DNA of 64,000 nt. Origin: Austropuccinia psidii. Lineage: Eukaryota > Basidiomycota > Pucciniomycetes > Pucciniales > Sphaerophragmiaceae. Both the position numbers and the translations under genes were made by a program. The notes beneath the pieces were generated by a model that had not been told where the DNA came from, did no database searches, and was given only the letters and a program-made list of their open reading frames with translations. Of the stretch, positions 23,821 through 36,600 are shown piece after piece; within the stretch, counting starts at the first letter, position 1; every line of letters starts with the position of its first letter. The stretch spans positions 40,729,359 to 40,793,358 of the forward strand of contig JALGQZ010000009.1 of assembly GCA_023105745.1 (NCBI GenBank). The letters run 5' to 3'.

Positions 23821-26800
23821 TTGAAAGCTCTTTTTGAACTCACTTATCCCCCAAACACTTTCCTCATAGAAAAACTTCTCCATTTTAATTTCTTGGGCCC
23901 TTTTTGTTCATTCTCCAAAAAAATTCAAGGTGCCAAAATTGGCCGCCCTAAAAGAATTTGCACATGTTATGAGCTTGGTTGTTGCACTCAATATTATGAA
24001 GATTTAAACAATGTTGTTCACCATGGAAGACACATCAATTGGAACTACTAACACTATGGAGAACCGAGCCTTTGCATAATAAGATGTTTTTAGCCCAAAA
24101 TAGTGAAAATGTAAGCACTATTCCCCTTATTCATCTCAATTATTCATCATTACTTAAATGCAATTTTCCAAAATCTTTTGGTGCAGTCAACACAGAAAAC
24201 CCCTGGATGCTCTCAAATTGAACAGCTTTCTTGTCATAATAATGAAAGAAATTTACTTTTTGATACCAAAAAATATGAAACCAAGACCTTTAAATGCAAG
24301 CTTCCAGCCTCTACCCCAAAAATGGAATGTCAAGAGATAGTATCAAAAATTTCTTGTATCAGAAAGGGAAAAAATAACTAGCCTTGGAGAGAAATTAAAC
24401 TTTGGTGGATTATCCATTGCTAAAGAAATTCCACTTTCCATTGAGACTATTCTTGTTCAACTAGGCATATCCATTGACTTTGAAGAAAAGATTTTTTGTC
24501 CAAAATGCTTCAGCTTGTATGATCTTATTGCAATTGGGCACATAAACAAACAATGTACATCCAAATTTATTCAACCTCTTCCTTCCTCCATTATTAAATT
24601 AGGGCCTCTTGCAAGAAAAGAATGTGGTGCTTTTTTATTTAAAACTAATGACAAGAATCATATTTCACTTCAAAACCCAATCTGTACTTTTACATATCAA
24701 TCCTTGAAAAAATGGTTGGCCTCCCATATGTGGATTCCTGGCTTTGAAAACCTATTAAATGCTCACAATACCCATAATTCTCAAACAGACCCTGAAGTCA
24801 TCTCTGATATTTGGCACCAATTTAAATCTTCCCCACATAGTAAAAAAGCATTTACAAATATACCAGGGAATTTACTATTCAGCTTATATGTGGATCGGTT
24901 CAATCCATTTATTAACAAAGGGGCTTCCAAATCAATCTCCATTGGGTCAATCATTCTCACTTGTTTGAATCTTCCTCCAAGTGAACGTTACAAAGACAAG
25001 AACATGTTTTGGTATGCAATAATTCTGGGTCCTAAAGACCTGTCTCTCGATCAAATGAATTCAATATTGGAGCCTCTTGTAATCGAGCTTCAAATTTTAT
25101 GGAATGTTATTTGGTTTTTCAATACCCACGACCTTCCACACAGTAGACTTGTTAGAGTGGATTTATTATGTTTAATAGCAGATCTTCCTGATATAGGTAA
25201 AGTGGCTGGATTTGCCTCTCATTTTTCCAATTGATTTTGCTCCTTTTGTAATATTACAAAGGTTGAAATCAATGAAATAGATATTTACGAATTTCAACCA
25301 AGGACACATGAAACTCATCTTTCCAAGGCAAATGAATGGCTCCAACTTCAAGCCAAAAAGGAACAAGATGACTCTGTAAAATCACATGGTGTCCGTTGGA
25401 GTATTCTAAATAATCTAGATTACTGGAGACCAATTGACTTTTGTTGCATAGATATTATGCATTGTTTGATATTAGGGAATATCAAAGACTATTGCATATC
25501 AGTCCTCAAGGTGGGGTTGTATGGTCATGAGCTAGAGCTTCAAAGGAAAAAGAAAAGTTTTTTGGCAGACTCCAATCCATTCAAATATCCTTTTGCTTCA
25601 TTGGGGTGTCCACAAAAAAGGAAAAATGATGATGAAAATGATTCTCAACAAATGAATAGGCCTAAGAAACAAAACCTCACAAAAGCTAACCTTTCCCACA
25701 TTTGGCCTTGTGCTTCCCAATGGAACCAATTCTCTAGTGAAGCCTTCAGGACCAAAGGTGATCAGACTGAATAAAGCAACAGAACCAAAAGTAGTGGAAC
25801 TTCCACCTCCAGGTATTCCGTTAGATCCCAAACAACCACTTCAACCATTTTGAGCTTATTACCTTTTACATATGATAGCAATTCATTGGTTCCTTCTGAT
25901 TGCACTTCTGCTGGTAATCAGGATTTGAATCCAATGGGGGATGATACTCCAATATTAAGGAAAGATGAATTGGATGTACTGCAAAAAGTCATTACTCAGA
26001 CCAAAGTCCCATCATGGTTCTCTCGTCTTCACAGAAAGTTTGGTTTCAAACATTTTCAGACACTTAAAGCAGCAGAGTGGCAAATCTTGATGACATTGTA
26101 TTTACCTTTGGCACTTGTACCAATATGGAGTTCACACATACCAGATAGGGACGAAAGGGTAAAATTCCCACGAAACTTCCTCCATAAGGATAATCTACTC
26201 AAATCTCTAATTTCATTAGTTAAATAAACAAATATTTTACTCAAAACAAGAATTCATGAAGAATACATAGATAAGATTACAAGGACTACAAATATCTATG
26301 GTCAAACCCTTTGTTTGGGTTGGTCTATGATAAACTCCAAACCTAATCTACACCTAACCCAACATTTACCAAAGGCTATCAAGGAGCTAGGGCCACCAAG
26401 AAGCTTAGCTGCTTGGGCATATGAAAGAATGAACTATACATTTGGGAACATACCACAAAATAATAAACCATGTTGAGCTGGAATTAATTTCTTTTTATGT
26501 CAAAAATAACACCCTACCACAATACTAACCCACATGTAACCAATTATAGCTCAGATCCCCCAAACAATACTGAACAGATGGATATCAAAAGTCCAATATA
26601 AGTGGATTTCCAAATTGCCTAATATTAAAAAAAGAGTTGGTAGGAACAATCCCCTCATTTCTCCACATCAAACAAAAAATATCAGTGCCAGTCATACAGT
26701 CCAATTTCATGATACTATTTTGCAACAGTGGAAGCTACTAGTATCAAGAGATTCAAGGAATGTTGAAAATCTCTTTGAATCCAAAAATTCAATAATTTTT

Positions 26801-27200
26801 GAAAAAAAGGTATTGTAATGTAAAATATCATGTTGAAGGCAGTATCATAGAGTATAGCATCAATAATGTCAGATTGTTGGGCCATATTGATAATATCATC
26901 TCATTAGTTGGAGGTGATCCAGAAATATGGTGGCTAATGATCAAACCTTTCAAGAAGCTTGATAATAATGAAATAGAAAAAGACCCTTTCCATTCTCTTC
27001 CAGACCTCAATTTTTATATTCTATTGGACCAGACAGAGGATTCAATAATCATCAACTCCCCATCAGTCTTGGGTCATGCTGCAAGCCTGAAAAATCCTCC
27101 TGGAACCTTTAGAATTGATCAGGCTACACTCTTCCTGATATCTCTACATTCATCAGTAAGTGATTCAGTAAAATGCCACTCACTACCTCATATATTTTGA
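23821..27200 (+). pseudogene. CACTA (Tnp2-type) transposase relic, copy B
   Basis: Cut-and-paste transposase of the CACTA/EnSpm superfamily in the Tnp2 form common in basidiomycetes. In order: N-terminal 'CTCYELGCC' (23.95 kb); 'EIPLSIETILVQLGI' with 'FCPKCF' (24.43-24.52 kb); the longest frame 24515-25234 with 'NLLFSLYVDRFNPF' (first conserved Asp block), 'SIILTCLNLPPSERYK', 'GPKDLSLDQMN' and 'LIADLPDIGKVAGFASH' (second Asp block); after a TGA, 'FCSFCNI' and 'IDIMHCLILGNIKD' (25.45 kb); 'RSLAAWAYERMNYTFGNI' (26.40 kb); and the C-terminal block 26799-27200 with 'FHSLPDLNFY' and 'VLGHAASLKNPPGTF'. Several stops (TAG 24379, TGA about 25233, TAA about 26226) and frame changes make it non-functional as written, apart from possible introns. 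Confidence 0.85.
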
Positions 27201-27697
27201 ACGTTTATTACCCCTTTCTTTTGAACATTCACAGTAATGGATAGTTGATTGAAGCACCACATCTCTTTCACCCTTAGCTATCCTATCAAAGCTTAAAAAT
27301 TCTTTCCTTTGTTGCTATAGTTATTTTCTATTAAATGAATTTTTCTTTAGAATGATTCACTAAAACCCCTTTGAGATAAACTTGAATTTTTAAAATTGGA
27401 ATATTTAAGCCTCCAACAGATCTTTCAAGACTGCATTTGGCTTGTTTGGGATTGATAGAAAAGTTCTGAAAAAATGTTTATATAAACAATCTCTTCTCAA
27501 CTATAGACTCTGTTTTTTCACTTCACCAAGCTTTGTTAATCTTTCCTGAGATTTTCAATCCATAAAAGCAATTGTCATACCTTGAATCCTTCCTCCAACT
27601 CTTTTGAACCTCCTAAAACTTTGATTAGTAGAAATACCTCAATTTCTTGAATTCTTCTCAACTGGTTTAAATTAATTCAACAATTTCCTCCCATCCA

Positions 27698-29310
27698 ATG
27701 GATGGCTCCCCTTCTGCATTACACAGAGAAGATTCTGGATCCTCATCACAAAACCTCCCAAGAGAGGGTGACTCAATGATTAACTCAGATGGAGAGAACC
27801 ACAAAAGCATACATACTGACTCTACTGGAAAGCAATCTATATTTATTCAAGGTTTGGAAAGACTTGGAATAGAGGATGGAGGTTTACATAACGCAAGTCA
27901 GGATGCACAAGAGGAAATAACATCAGGTGGTGAGTATATTTCCAGAGTATGATTGAAAACTACTCACTGATTTTTATCTCAGTTGTTGGAGTAGAATTCA
28001 AGATTCAACAGGAAGAGCACCAACAGAGGGCTAGAATTAATAAGAAAACTTTGCAAGTATGAAATCAAAAAATTACAAGATTGGTAACCAAGAATGATCT
28101 TCCAAGTCAGGCCTCCACTGAATCAGTCCACTTGCGCGAATTTATCTACTTCTTAATGGGTATGCCACCTCTGTAGATGACTTCCCACCTAATCCTACTC
28201 AGGATGAGGAGGCATTTCATATTCATTGGTTCAAAAACTGTGCTAAACACATCAAGAACCATTTGAAAACCTTTTAATATGGACTGAGAGATCATCCAAT
28301 TAGTGAGCGCAAAATTCTGGTCAAACACGAAATCACCTCTATATCACAACAATTTCAGACACCTGAATTTCAACTTAGCCGTGATATTACCAATAACAAG
28401 ATCAAGGTGGCAATAGTTGAAAAGTGTGCATTTGGAAAGGAATTTTAACTGGTAGGCCTCAAGAGGATTACCTTCCAATGGGGCTCCTCCTTCAATAACT
28501 CCACTTGGAATGCAGCCATAGCGGATATCATCTTAAAACATTTTTTCAATTGGAGCCAGACCCAACCCAGTTTGAATATCAAAAATCCCAATAAACTAAA
28601 CCTATTAATTGAATGTTGGGTGAATGGAAGGGGTAAGGAATTGAAAAAGCTCTCAAGACTTGGCCAGGCTGCAGAGGAGGTTATATTTCAAAAAGCTCAG
28701 AAATCCAAAAACACTAGAGGGAGGAAGAATGCACATGTTTATTCTTTTTCAGACAAAAATCAAAATCTAGTATTAATCTCTTATTTAGGTTACAGCTGCT
28801 TGTTTCAAAACAGCATGTCAATTATTACCTCAGAACAACAATTTCTCTGCAATATGTACTGACCTCGAAGCCACTTCAGATGTATAGGATAATTCTGAAA
28901 TTGGAAAAGAAACAAAGAGACTTGTTTCAGTATGGTGTAGCGATTCTTTGACCTTATGTACAAGGCAATTGGATCTAGCAATGACCCTTGGCACAAAATA
29001 CCAGCCTGAAAAGTATAGAGTTCATCGTCCTCTTCAAAGGGATGGAGAGAAATTAGACTATAATTCTTATTTAACCAATGTTCCACATTGCTTACCTTTA
29101 GATTGTTATTCCACAATATACTTAAGCTAAATTTGAGAAGTTGAAAGAAGCCACTTATTGGTAAAAGAACCAATTGGACTCCAAAATGTTTTATTAGAGA
29201 TTGAGGCCAAGACAAAAAGGGGACGTCACATCATAAAGAAGCCAGGAAGATCTTCTCTCAGTGGAATTGAAGCTGGTTCAAGTCCTCATAATTGTATGAA
29301 TTGTGAATAA
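27698..29310 (+). pseudogene. Second gene of CACTA copy B, accessory protein of unknown fold
   Basis: Starts ATG at 27698 with an acidic Ser/Gly/Glu-rich 84-codon frame. After what looks like an intron (GTGAGT at 27932, acceptor near 27982), reading continues with 'RLELIRKLCKYEIKKLQDW'-like sequence, 'FHIHWFKNCAKHIKNHLKTF' (28.2 kb), 'KVAIVEKCAFGKEF', the 96-codon frame 28572-28862 ('LIECWVNGRGKELKKL', 'KSKNTRGRKNAHVYSF'), and a basic C-terminal tail 'EIEAKTKRGRHIIKKPGRSS' ending at TAA 29308-29310. Internal stops occur. By position this is where CACTA elements keep a DNA-binding partner (TnpA-like), and the basic tail fits that, but no domain is recognised. Confidence 0.5.
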
Positions 29311-29340
29311 TGTTTATCTCTTAGTCCTTTTTTGTATCCA

Positions 29341-29710
29341 AGCTTAGAGTTTTGTAATAGATGTATTTGGAAATAAAATTAGACATAAATTATTTTAAAA
29401 ATTCACCAATTGAAAGAATAAATAACTAAGTCAAAAGATGCCATTCAGAATCATGACTGCCAGTCATAACATCAGTATTTTTGTAGTGTATTTGAGTGCT
29501 TAAATATCCTATATGTTTGCAAATCTTAGAGTTTAGTAATAAATGCACTTCAAAAGAGAACATGAGGTCAAGTATTTTAAACAAGCACCCATTGGGAGAA
29601 TTTTTAATTTAGCCACAATGTGGCCTTTCACAATTATGACCATCAGTCATAAATTTGTTATTGATTTAATGTATTCAAAGCTGATCTGTGCTATAGGTTC
29701 TCAACATTAT
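29341..29710 (+). repeat. Tandem 3' subterminal repeat of CACTA copy B
   Basis: Two diverged units of about 186 bp begin 'CTTAGAGTTT(T/A)GTAAT' at 29343 and 29527. Each contains the palindrome ATGAC-n-CAGTCATAA (29454-29470 and 29636-29652), which also recurs in the 5' array of the element. The first unit ends with 'TTTTTGTAGTG' at 29478-29488, which looks like a CACTA end but is not at the outer edge. Confidence 0.65.
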
Positions 29711-30746
29711 TTAATATATAATCCTCTTATTTATTCCTGCTTTGGTTTTCCTTTTTCCCCAAGCTATTATATATTGAGCAATGCTCAAACAAGAATGTTG
29801 AAATTTATCGAAAGTTTTCATTCTGTATGCCTTCCCAAAATCCTACATTCCATAATCGTCCATTCTGTCTTGAACACTGTAAAGAACCCCCACCTTCTAT
29901 TTTTTTCAATTTCATTTCAAAAATAAATTTGAAAAATTATTTATAAAAGTTAGCCCTCAGTCAATTGCAGACAATAACTGCTCCAAAATGAATGCATTAC
30001 TTGAAATAGAGCCAAAGAAAGTTTAAAAATGAGAATTAATATCCAAAATCTCCAATTTTTGTCCTTCTCTCAAGCTTGCTACCTGTGATAATCATTTTCC
30101 TGAATATGCAAGAAAAAAATTCAAGAGGTCTCCAAAATACTTGTAGATGATCTGTATTGCATGTTTTTCCAGTTTTTTCCCATATGGAGCCATTTTGATT
30201 TGGAATTCAAATCATAATTTAGGTGTAAATTTAGGTGGATAATTACCCCCTGAAGCCAAGGTTGTGAATTCAGCATCCTCCCAAACATAAATAAAGAGGT
30301 ATTTCATATCTTCTTCTAGTAAGACTAATAAAAAGGCCAAAATTCATCAAAATATAAAGGAAAAGAATCACAAAGTATGTCTTGATATTTCATTTAGGCT
30401 TTACTCAAAAATTAAACTATATTCACTGAATCATTTCTTTCTTAGAAATTGGAAAGCAATTATGATATTGAGAAAGCCCACTGTGAGCCTTAGAGGTATT
30501 TTCTAATACCCAAAAGACCACAAATGATAAATTAAGATACAAGTATAAGTAAAATAAATTTATTTCTATTATAAAAATAAAAATTGAAATATAAATACAA
30601 ATTTATATATAAAAATCAAAATTTAATTATAATTTGAAATTATGAAAATACATTTTTACATGTAAAAATTAAGTAAAAATGAATTTTTGATAAAAATTAA
30701 GAAATTAAAATATTTTTGGTAAAAATTTATATAAAATATATTATAT
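29711..30746. other. AT-rich stretch, no gene seen
   Basis: Contains no trusted frame. Positions about 30530-30745 are an almost pure A/T low-complexity tract of 'ataaaaat' and 'taaaaatt' phrases, which is where the large Ty3 element landed. Confidence 0.5.
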
Positions 30747-30751
30747 CTTTT
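30747..30751. repeat. Target-site duplication CTTTT, left
   Basis: Five bases immediately before the Ty3 element at 30752. Identical to 40434-40438 immediately after it. Confidence 0.9.
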
Positions 30752-32189
30752 TGTCAGGCTGAGTCTATATTGAAGTGGTAATAAGATTATTTACAACTCG
30801 AATTATGACTGTGACACGTAGAAAATTACTTTAAAATAAGCGTATTGGGTTTTAAGAGATGATTTATAATACAATTAAGGGGTTTTACTATTGAATAATA
30901 GTGGTGGTGAGTGCTATTAAGAACCCAGGGGGCAATCTTACCAGTTGAGTTACTATGATAAGAGTTACAATAATTAAATATATAATTATACCAGTTTATT
31001 ACCCAAGAGTAAAACTGTTTTTGACAATTTACTACGTAGGGTATTCAAGAGCAGGATGAGGAGACAATTCTGGCTGTGAAAAGCCTCCTTTTTATCCTGA
31101 AATGGGGTGGAAAGGGTGCTGGACCTTTCCACGTAGAGGAAGTGAAGATTTTTCACTCTCTAGGACTGACTTGTGGTTGGCAAACAGCCTGTATGCCCTG
31201 TATTGGGCTCAGATGTGGTTTTGAAACCACATCTGGGCGGTTTTCACCAATACAGGGTGAAAATTTTCATTTGGGGACCTCACAGCCCGATTCTGATGTG
31301 TATGACGCGTAGAATGCTGTACAGAAACTGTATGGGACCCCAGTATTGACTGACATATGTGGTATTGAAGTAAAAACATTCCTCTTTGTCTATTTGACAC
31401 CTCATATTCATGGTTATGGGATATTATCCCTTGGTAAAGCTGTATATGACAGCAGGTGGGATTTTGACCTTAAAACAGCCATAAATTTGTCAATTCTTGA
31501 GATATAAACCTCAACATTGGTTCAGTGTGTAGCCCTGTATGTGCTCTACACAATGGTACCTCATTTGATATGGGTATCATTAAATATCGCAAAGTTATCC
31601 CATGTACAAGACTTTTGTACATTTGCGTGTTTTGGGCAAAAAGCTGTATTGAGCTTGTTTGCCCCATACCTTTTGTTCTAGTTGAGCTACGGGGAAATGG
31701 ATGACACCATCAGATACCCCTGATTGTGCTGTTTCCAAAAATACCCCACTTCATGTATCCCAAACTAAAACTGTAGAAGTTAGATGGGAGGTGAATGTTT
31801 TGTTCACCCTTATTTGGCCTGAAATTGACCATAACTCCAGTAATATTGGTGCTAGATCAGTTTGGCTGGTACCATTGGATAGCCCTGGCTTAGAGATTCA
31901 TTTTGAATACCAATTTGATGGGGTTAAGCCTCTCCTTCTAGATTTTAGATGAGAGGTCAAAATTAAGGTTTATGCTCAGCAATAACTTTAAGCAGGAGTA
32001 ACTTTGTTATTTCTTGTCCTATGGTGATGGGACTTATATTTTCAGAAAGAGGTGAGTTTCCTCTTTCTTTTGATACCTTTTGAGCTTATTTGGCTCAACT
32101 CCATGTTTTGGTGGTATCTTGGCTATACCATTGGTTTATGGTATTTTGGCTGTCATGCTTGTGCTCTGGTTTTGAGTCATAGGCTGACA
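30752..32189 (-). repeat. LTR family A, 3' LTR of the full element (1438 bp)
   Basis: Starts (plus strand) TGTCAGGCTGAG and ends CTGACA, with a six-base perfect terminal inversion. It contains a two-layer hairpin at 31196-31257: outer arms CCCTGTATTGG and CCAATACAGGG, inner arms CAGATGTGGTTT and AAACCACATCTG. Frames on either strand inside it are not conserved proteins. Confidence 0.95.
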
Positions 32190-32202
32190 TACCCTCCCTC
32201 TG
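32190..32202 (-). other. Polypurine tract
   Basis: Read on the minus strand, CAGAGGGAGGGTA ends exactly at the 3' LTR's TGTCAG. This is the expected position and composition of the plus-strand DNA primer site of a Ty3 element. Confidence 0.85.
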
Positions 32203-32213
32203 AAAAAGGCTCA

Positions 32214-33689
32214 TCATTGATGAGACTTTTCAGTCCTCCTGGAGGCTCTGAATCTCCCTAAATGAAGGTTCCCATCTGGTATGGCATCCTCTGCCAACCA
32301 TTTGTCTTTATCTGCTGTCTGGTACTTGAATCTGACTAGGTATTGTCTTTGATCCTTCCCATTGAGTCTGATCTTCCTGGCCCTGATGATCTTACTCACA
32401 GGTCCAGGGGAGTCCTCCACTTCCACTATCTTTTGTGGTGTGGGGTTCTTTCTCCTGGAGGGGAATTTATCCTCCTCTGTCTGGAAGTATGGTTTGACCA
32501 AACTCACTGGAAAGACTGGATGTTTCCTTGAAAACTCCTCAGTGAGTTTGACTTCCACTGCATTTTTCCCTATAAACTTAATGATAGTAAAAGGTCCTAC
32601 AAATGAGTCCCTCATCTTTTGAGGTCCTTTGAGATTGTTGAAGTTCAGTGTAGACACAAACACCTGGTCCCCTTCCTTGAAGTCAGGTTCCATATGTGAT
32701 TTGTCCCACCTCTGCTTATTGTATTCTTTTTCTTCAGCTATGCATTTGGCAGCTGTTTCACAGGCCCTCTTCCACATATCATGGAAGTCTTTGGCTGTGG
32801 GATGGATTGTCAGAAGGTTTTTCTTCAAGTGATCCACAGGCAACAGGGGATCCCACCCTTTCTCTACCAAGGCAGGTGTTTTTCCTGTGGTGGAGTGCTG
32901 ACTCGTGTTATAAGCCAGTTGGACAGCTGGTAAGAGGGTAACTCAATCATGGGTGTATCCCTCATGGTCCTTGTATTCCATGCCATAGGCACAGAATCTT
33001 CTGGGGATGTCCTCCATTGTTTGGATCATCCTTTCAGCTAGGCCATCTGTTTGTGGATGGCAAGCTGTGGAAAAAGCAATTTTGGTACCAAGCATGTCAT
33101 ATAAGTTAGTCCAAAATTCAGATGTGAATTTTGGGTCCCTATCACTAATGATGATCTTAGGGACTCCACAGGTAGATATGATGTTATTCCAAAACAACAG
33201 AGCAGTATCCATGGCTGTGTCTTCTTTATGACATGGCAGAGACCTCATGCTCTTGCTGAACCTATCAACTATGATCAAACAGGCATTATAGTTTTCTTTG
33301 CCTCCTGGTACAAGTCCTGTGACCCAGTCCATGTTGATGGTTTCCCATGGGTGCTTGGGTTCTTCTATGTGTTGAAGTAACCCATACTTCCTCCCATGTT
33401 TCCTATTTGCTTTCTGGCATCTTTCACAAGTGTTGATGTATTCACTCAACTCTTGCTCCCACTTGGGCCACCAAGCTGTGCTTGCTACCCTCTCTTTGGT
33501 CCTGTCTTCACTCATGTGTCCCATATAGGGGCAGTCATGGCATTCTTGTAGGATCAATGAGATGTTGTCTCTGTCTACCACTGTGAGTGCACTTGTGTGT
33601 TCTTCTCTATGGTAGAGCAGGCCATCTATAAGAAAAAACCTATTGTCCTTATAGGCCCTCAACCAGGGTTCTTCCAGCTGGGTCTCCAG
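32214..33689 (-). pseudogene. Ty3 pol 3' part: integrase and chromodomain-like tail, two stops
   Basis: Continues the gag-pol frame after TAA 33692-33690. The segment 33662-32943 has the integrase zinc-binding region ('[13 protein letters not shown]'..'CERCQK') and catalytic blocks 'INMDWVTGL' (first D), '[14 protein letters not shown]' (second D) and '[17 protein letters not shown]' (E). A second stop, TGA after 'GYTHD' near 32942, sits where TGG is expected. The frame then continues unbroken to 32214 with 'GPFTIIKFIGKNAVEVKL', 'HPVFPVSLVKPYF' and a chromodomain-like 'QYLVRFKYQTADKDKWLAE'. The stops are single-base nonsense changes in an otherwise intact frame. Integrase inserts the cDNA; a chromodomain would steer it to marked chromatin. 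Confidence 0.9.
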
Positions 33690-36600
33690 TTATGGGCTCC
33701 TGTACTTTTGTTGAAGGAGTTGGAGTAGTATGCTACACTGTTTGTGTTTGGCATAAGACTTCTGTACTGCACTGAAGAATTCATTGTGCAGTTCTGAGGA
33801 ACTTATTCCCAGTATGGGAGTTTCTGTCCCTTCTGAGTCAGTGTTTCCACTGTCAAGGGTACCACTTTCTGGTGCCCATTCAGAGAATCTTAAGTTCTTC
33901 TTCCTATTTATTTCCATAAAATGGATAGGAATTTTTGCAGCAACTTCAGGGTCATAAGCTGGATTGCTTTTGACATTGTCCAGTGGCCATCTGCTAAGGC
34001 CATCTGCATTGGTATGGCTTTTACCTTCCTTGTATATGATGGTCATGATCCCTCTATACTCCTGGATGGCTATTTGCCATCTCAGCATATGTCTATTTGT
34101 AGTCTTCATGTTTAGTAAAGACTTCAAGGCTGTGCAGTCTGTGTAGACTTCAAAGACTGCACCCTCCAAATAATAATGGAGTTTTTCTAGAGCCCGGACT
34201 AGACATAGACATTCAGTCTGGGTGGCCCCATACCTGGCTTCTGAATCTTTCAGCTGCCTTGAGATGTAGAAAATTACTCCTTCTCTTGGTTCACCATCCA
34301 CAATTTGTCTTTGGTGAAGGGCTGCTCCTAGGCCTTGACTGCATGCTGCATCTATATATAACTTGAATGGTAGTTCAAAGTCAGGTAAGATGAGCACAGG
34401 TGCATTAGTGAGTTCATATTTGATCCTCTCATATGCATCCCTCCTTTCCTTGGTTATTTCAAAAACTACATCTTTTGAACATAACTTGTATAAATTACTA
34501 GTTATGTGTGCAAAATTTTTGATATGGCTTCTATAGTAGCTAGCAAACCCAAGGAAAGATTGCATCTCTTTGATGCTCTTTCGTACTGGTTTTTGCAGTA
34601 CTGCTGCTACTTTATTCTGGTCAATTGCCAGACTAAGATCTGAGACTTTATGTCCTAGAGCCAGTAACTCTTGTTGGCTAAAATTGCACTTTTTAAGTGA
34701 AATTTTCAGATTTATGGGTGTGCATTTACTTAGCACTCTGTCTATGTATTGCACATGGTCTTCCCATGTCTCTGAGTATATAATGATATCATCAATATAT
34801 ACTACCATCCAGCCTTCCAATATTTCATCTTGAAATATTGTGTCCATCCTCCTTTGGAAGTGGGCTGGTGCATTCTTGATGCCAAATGGCATTCTGGTGT
34901 ACTCATATATGTCCATATGGCATATTATTATGAGTAATTTCATGGAGTTTGGTTTAACTCCATTTTGGTGGAAGCCTTTCATACAGTCCATCTTGGTCAT
35001 GTATTTGGCTTTGGCCAGCTTATCCAAGGCATGAGGTATCCTTGGTATAGGGTACCTGTCTGCTTTTGTGTAGTTATTCAGGGCTCTGAAGTCCCCACAC
35101 AATCTAGACTTGCCATCATGCCAGGTGATGAGGACAGGAGTGGTGATTTGCACTATTTCATTATGTCCAATCTTTCTGATAACATCCATGTCCAGGAGTT
35201 CATTGATATGTTTCTCAATTTCCTTCCTGGTTTCCAGGCTTGCTGGATGAGGAGGTCTCCTCAGCATAGGTGGATAAGGCCTTTCCACATCCAGATATAG
35301 TTTTATATCATGGCCTTTGATCTTGCCTAATGGTTCTTCACCATTGGCAAATGCTGGTCCGTTCTTTCTCAGCATCTTCAGTAAAGTTAGTTTTTGTTTA
35401 CTGGTGAGGGTAGTGCTAAACTGTCCCTCTCTGAATTCCTTCAGAAGTTCTTCTAGTGGATCTTGAGAAGATATCGGGTATATGTCAAGTGAAAATTTCT
35501 TTTCCTTGTTAGTACCAATGGTGATGTGCCTATTTTTACTGTTGTAAATATCTATGCCATACATCCTCTGGTAATCTGTTCCCAGTAAAAATCCTTGGAT
35601 GTGGGCATCATTAAGCGCTACAAACTCTGGGTTGAGTCTGATATTACCCTTCCTGTGTGGTATAAATATCTCTTTGATAATTGTCCCAATGGAAGTCATC
35701 TTCCCTGATGCACTTTTGAAGTTCTTTGCCTTGGTGGGAAAGAGCTGTTTTTCCCAATTTGGGAAGTGGGTATCCAGATAATTTCTGGCTACTATGGAGC
35801 AGTGTGCTCCACTATCAATGATCAGTGGGTGCTGAGCATTGTCAATACAAACAGTCGTTTTTGTGGCTGTCCCATGTATATATGCCATTCCTTTGGTTGG
35901 TGTAACCAGGAATGTTTGTGCATCTTGTGTGTGTTTGCACAAGTTCTTGTTAGCAGTGTCCTGTGGCATTCCTGCTTCCAACTGTATGTCCTGGATTTCC
36001 AGTGGGGTTTCCTCTTGGTATTCCACTAGAAATTCCTCTCTTGGGTCTTGCTCATCCTCAGATGGTTCTCTGATGGCATCACCCATGGAGTCTGTTTCAG
36101 AATCCTCTGTTGGAGGTTCTTCCTCAGGGACTTTCTCTACGGCATAGACTTTCTTCTTTGCCTTTGGACAGCTGTTGGCATAGTGGTCTGTTGAACCACA
36201 ATTGTGGCAAGAATTGTTCTTCTTAGCCACTTCTGCCACTCTTTCTCTGGGTTTGTCTTTAAACTCTACCCTGAAAGGTTGTTTCTCTTTGAAACTACTG
36301 CTCTTATATGGGGTGAATTTCCCTATATTTGTCCTTTCCCTTATGTCTTGTAAGGTGTTGGCAATCTCATCTAGAGTGCAATTTTGGTTGCATCTGCATT
36401 TTACTGCATTCTCTAGTTCTCCTGGCAGTTGTGTCAAAAGTTTGTGATTCCTCATTTGGATGTTCATCTGAGGATCAATGGCTTTAAGTCTTTTAGACTG
36501 TCTGAGACACCAATCATATGGATCTTTGTCCACAGAGTATTTGTCATTCTCAAATGACATGGTCTTTTGCCATATCCAAGTTCCATTACTGTACTTTTGG

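Larger units (their letters stand above)
22400..29720 (+). mobile_element. CACTA-type DNA transposon, copy B (outer limits approximate)
   Basis: Plus-strand element assembled from four parts: a hairpin-rich repeat array at 22.4-23.77 kb, a Tnp2 transposase relic at 23.8-27.2 kb, a second gene at 27.7-29.3 kb, and subterminal repeats at 29.34-29.7 kb. The inverted motif ATGAC-n-GTCAT occurs in the left array (for example 22850) and in the right repeats (29455 and 29636), which ties the two ends to one element. Exact terminal CACT(A/G) repeats were not found with confidence. Confidence 0.7.

Noticed and set aside
29478..29488. TTTTTGTAGTG as the 3' terminal repeat of the CACTA element
   Set aside because: A related repeat unit continues beyond it, and no matching CACTACAAAAA was found at the left side, so it is not treated as the terminus.
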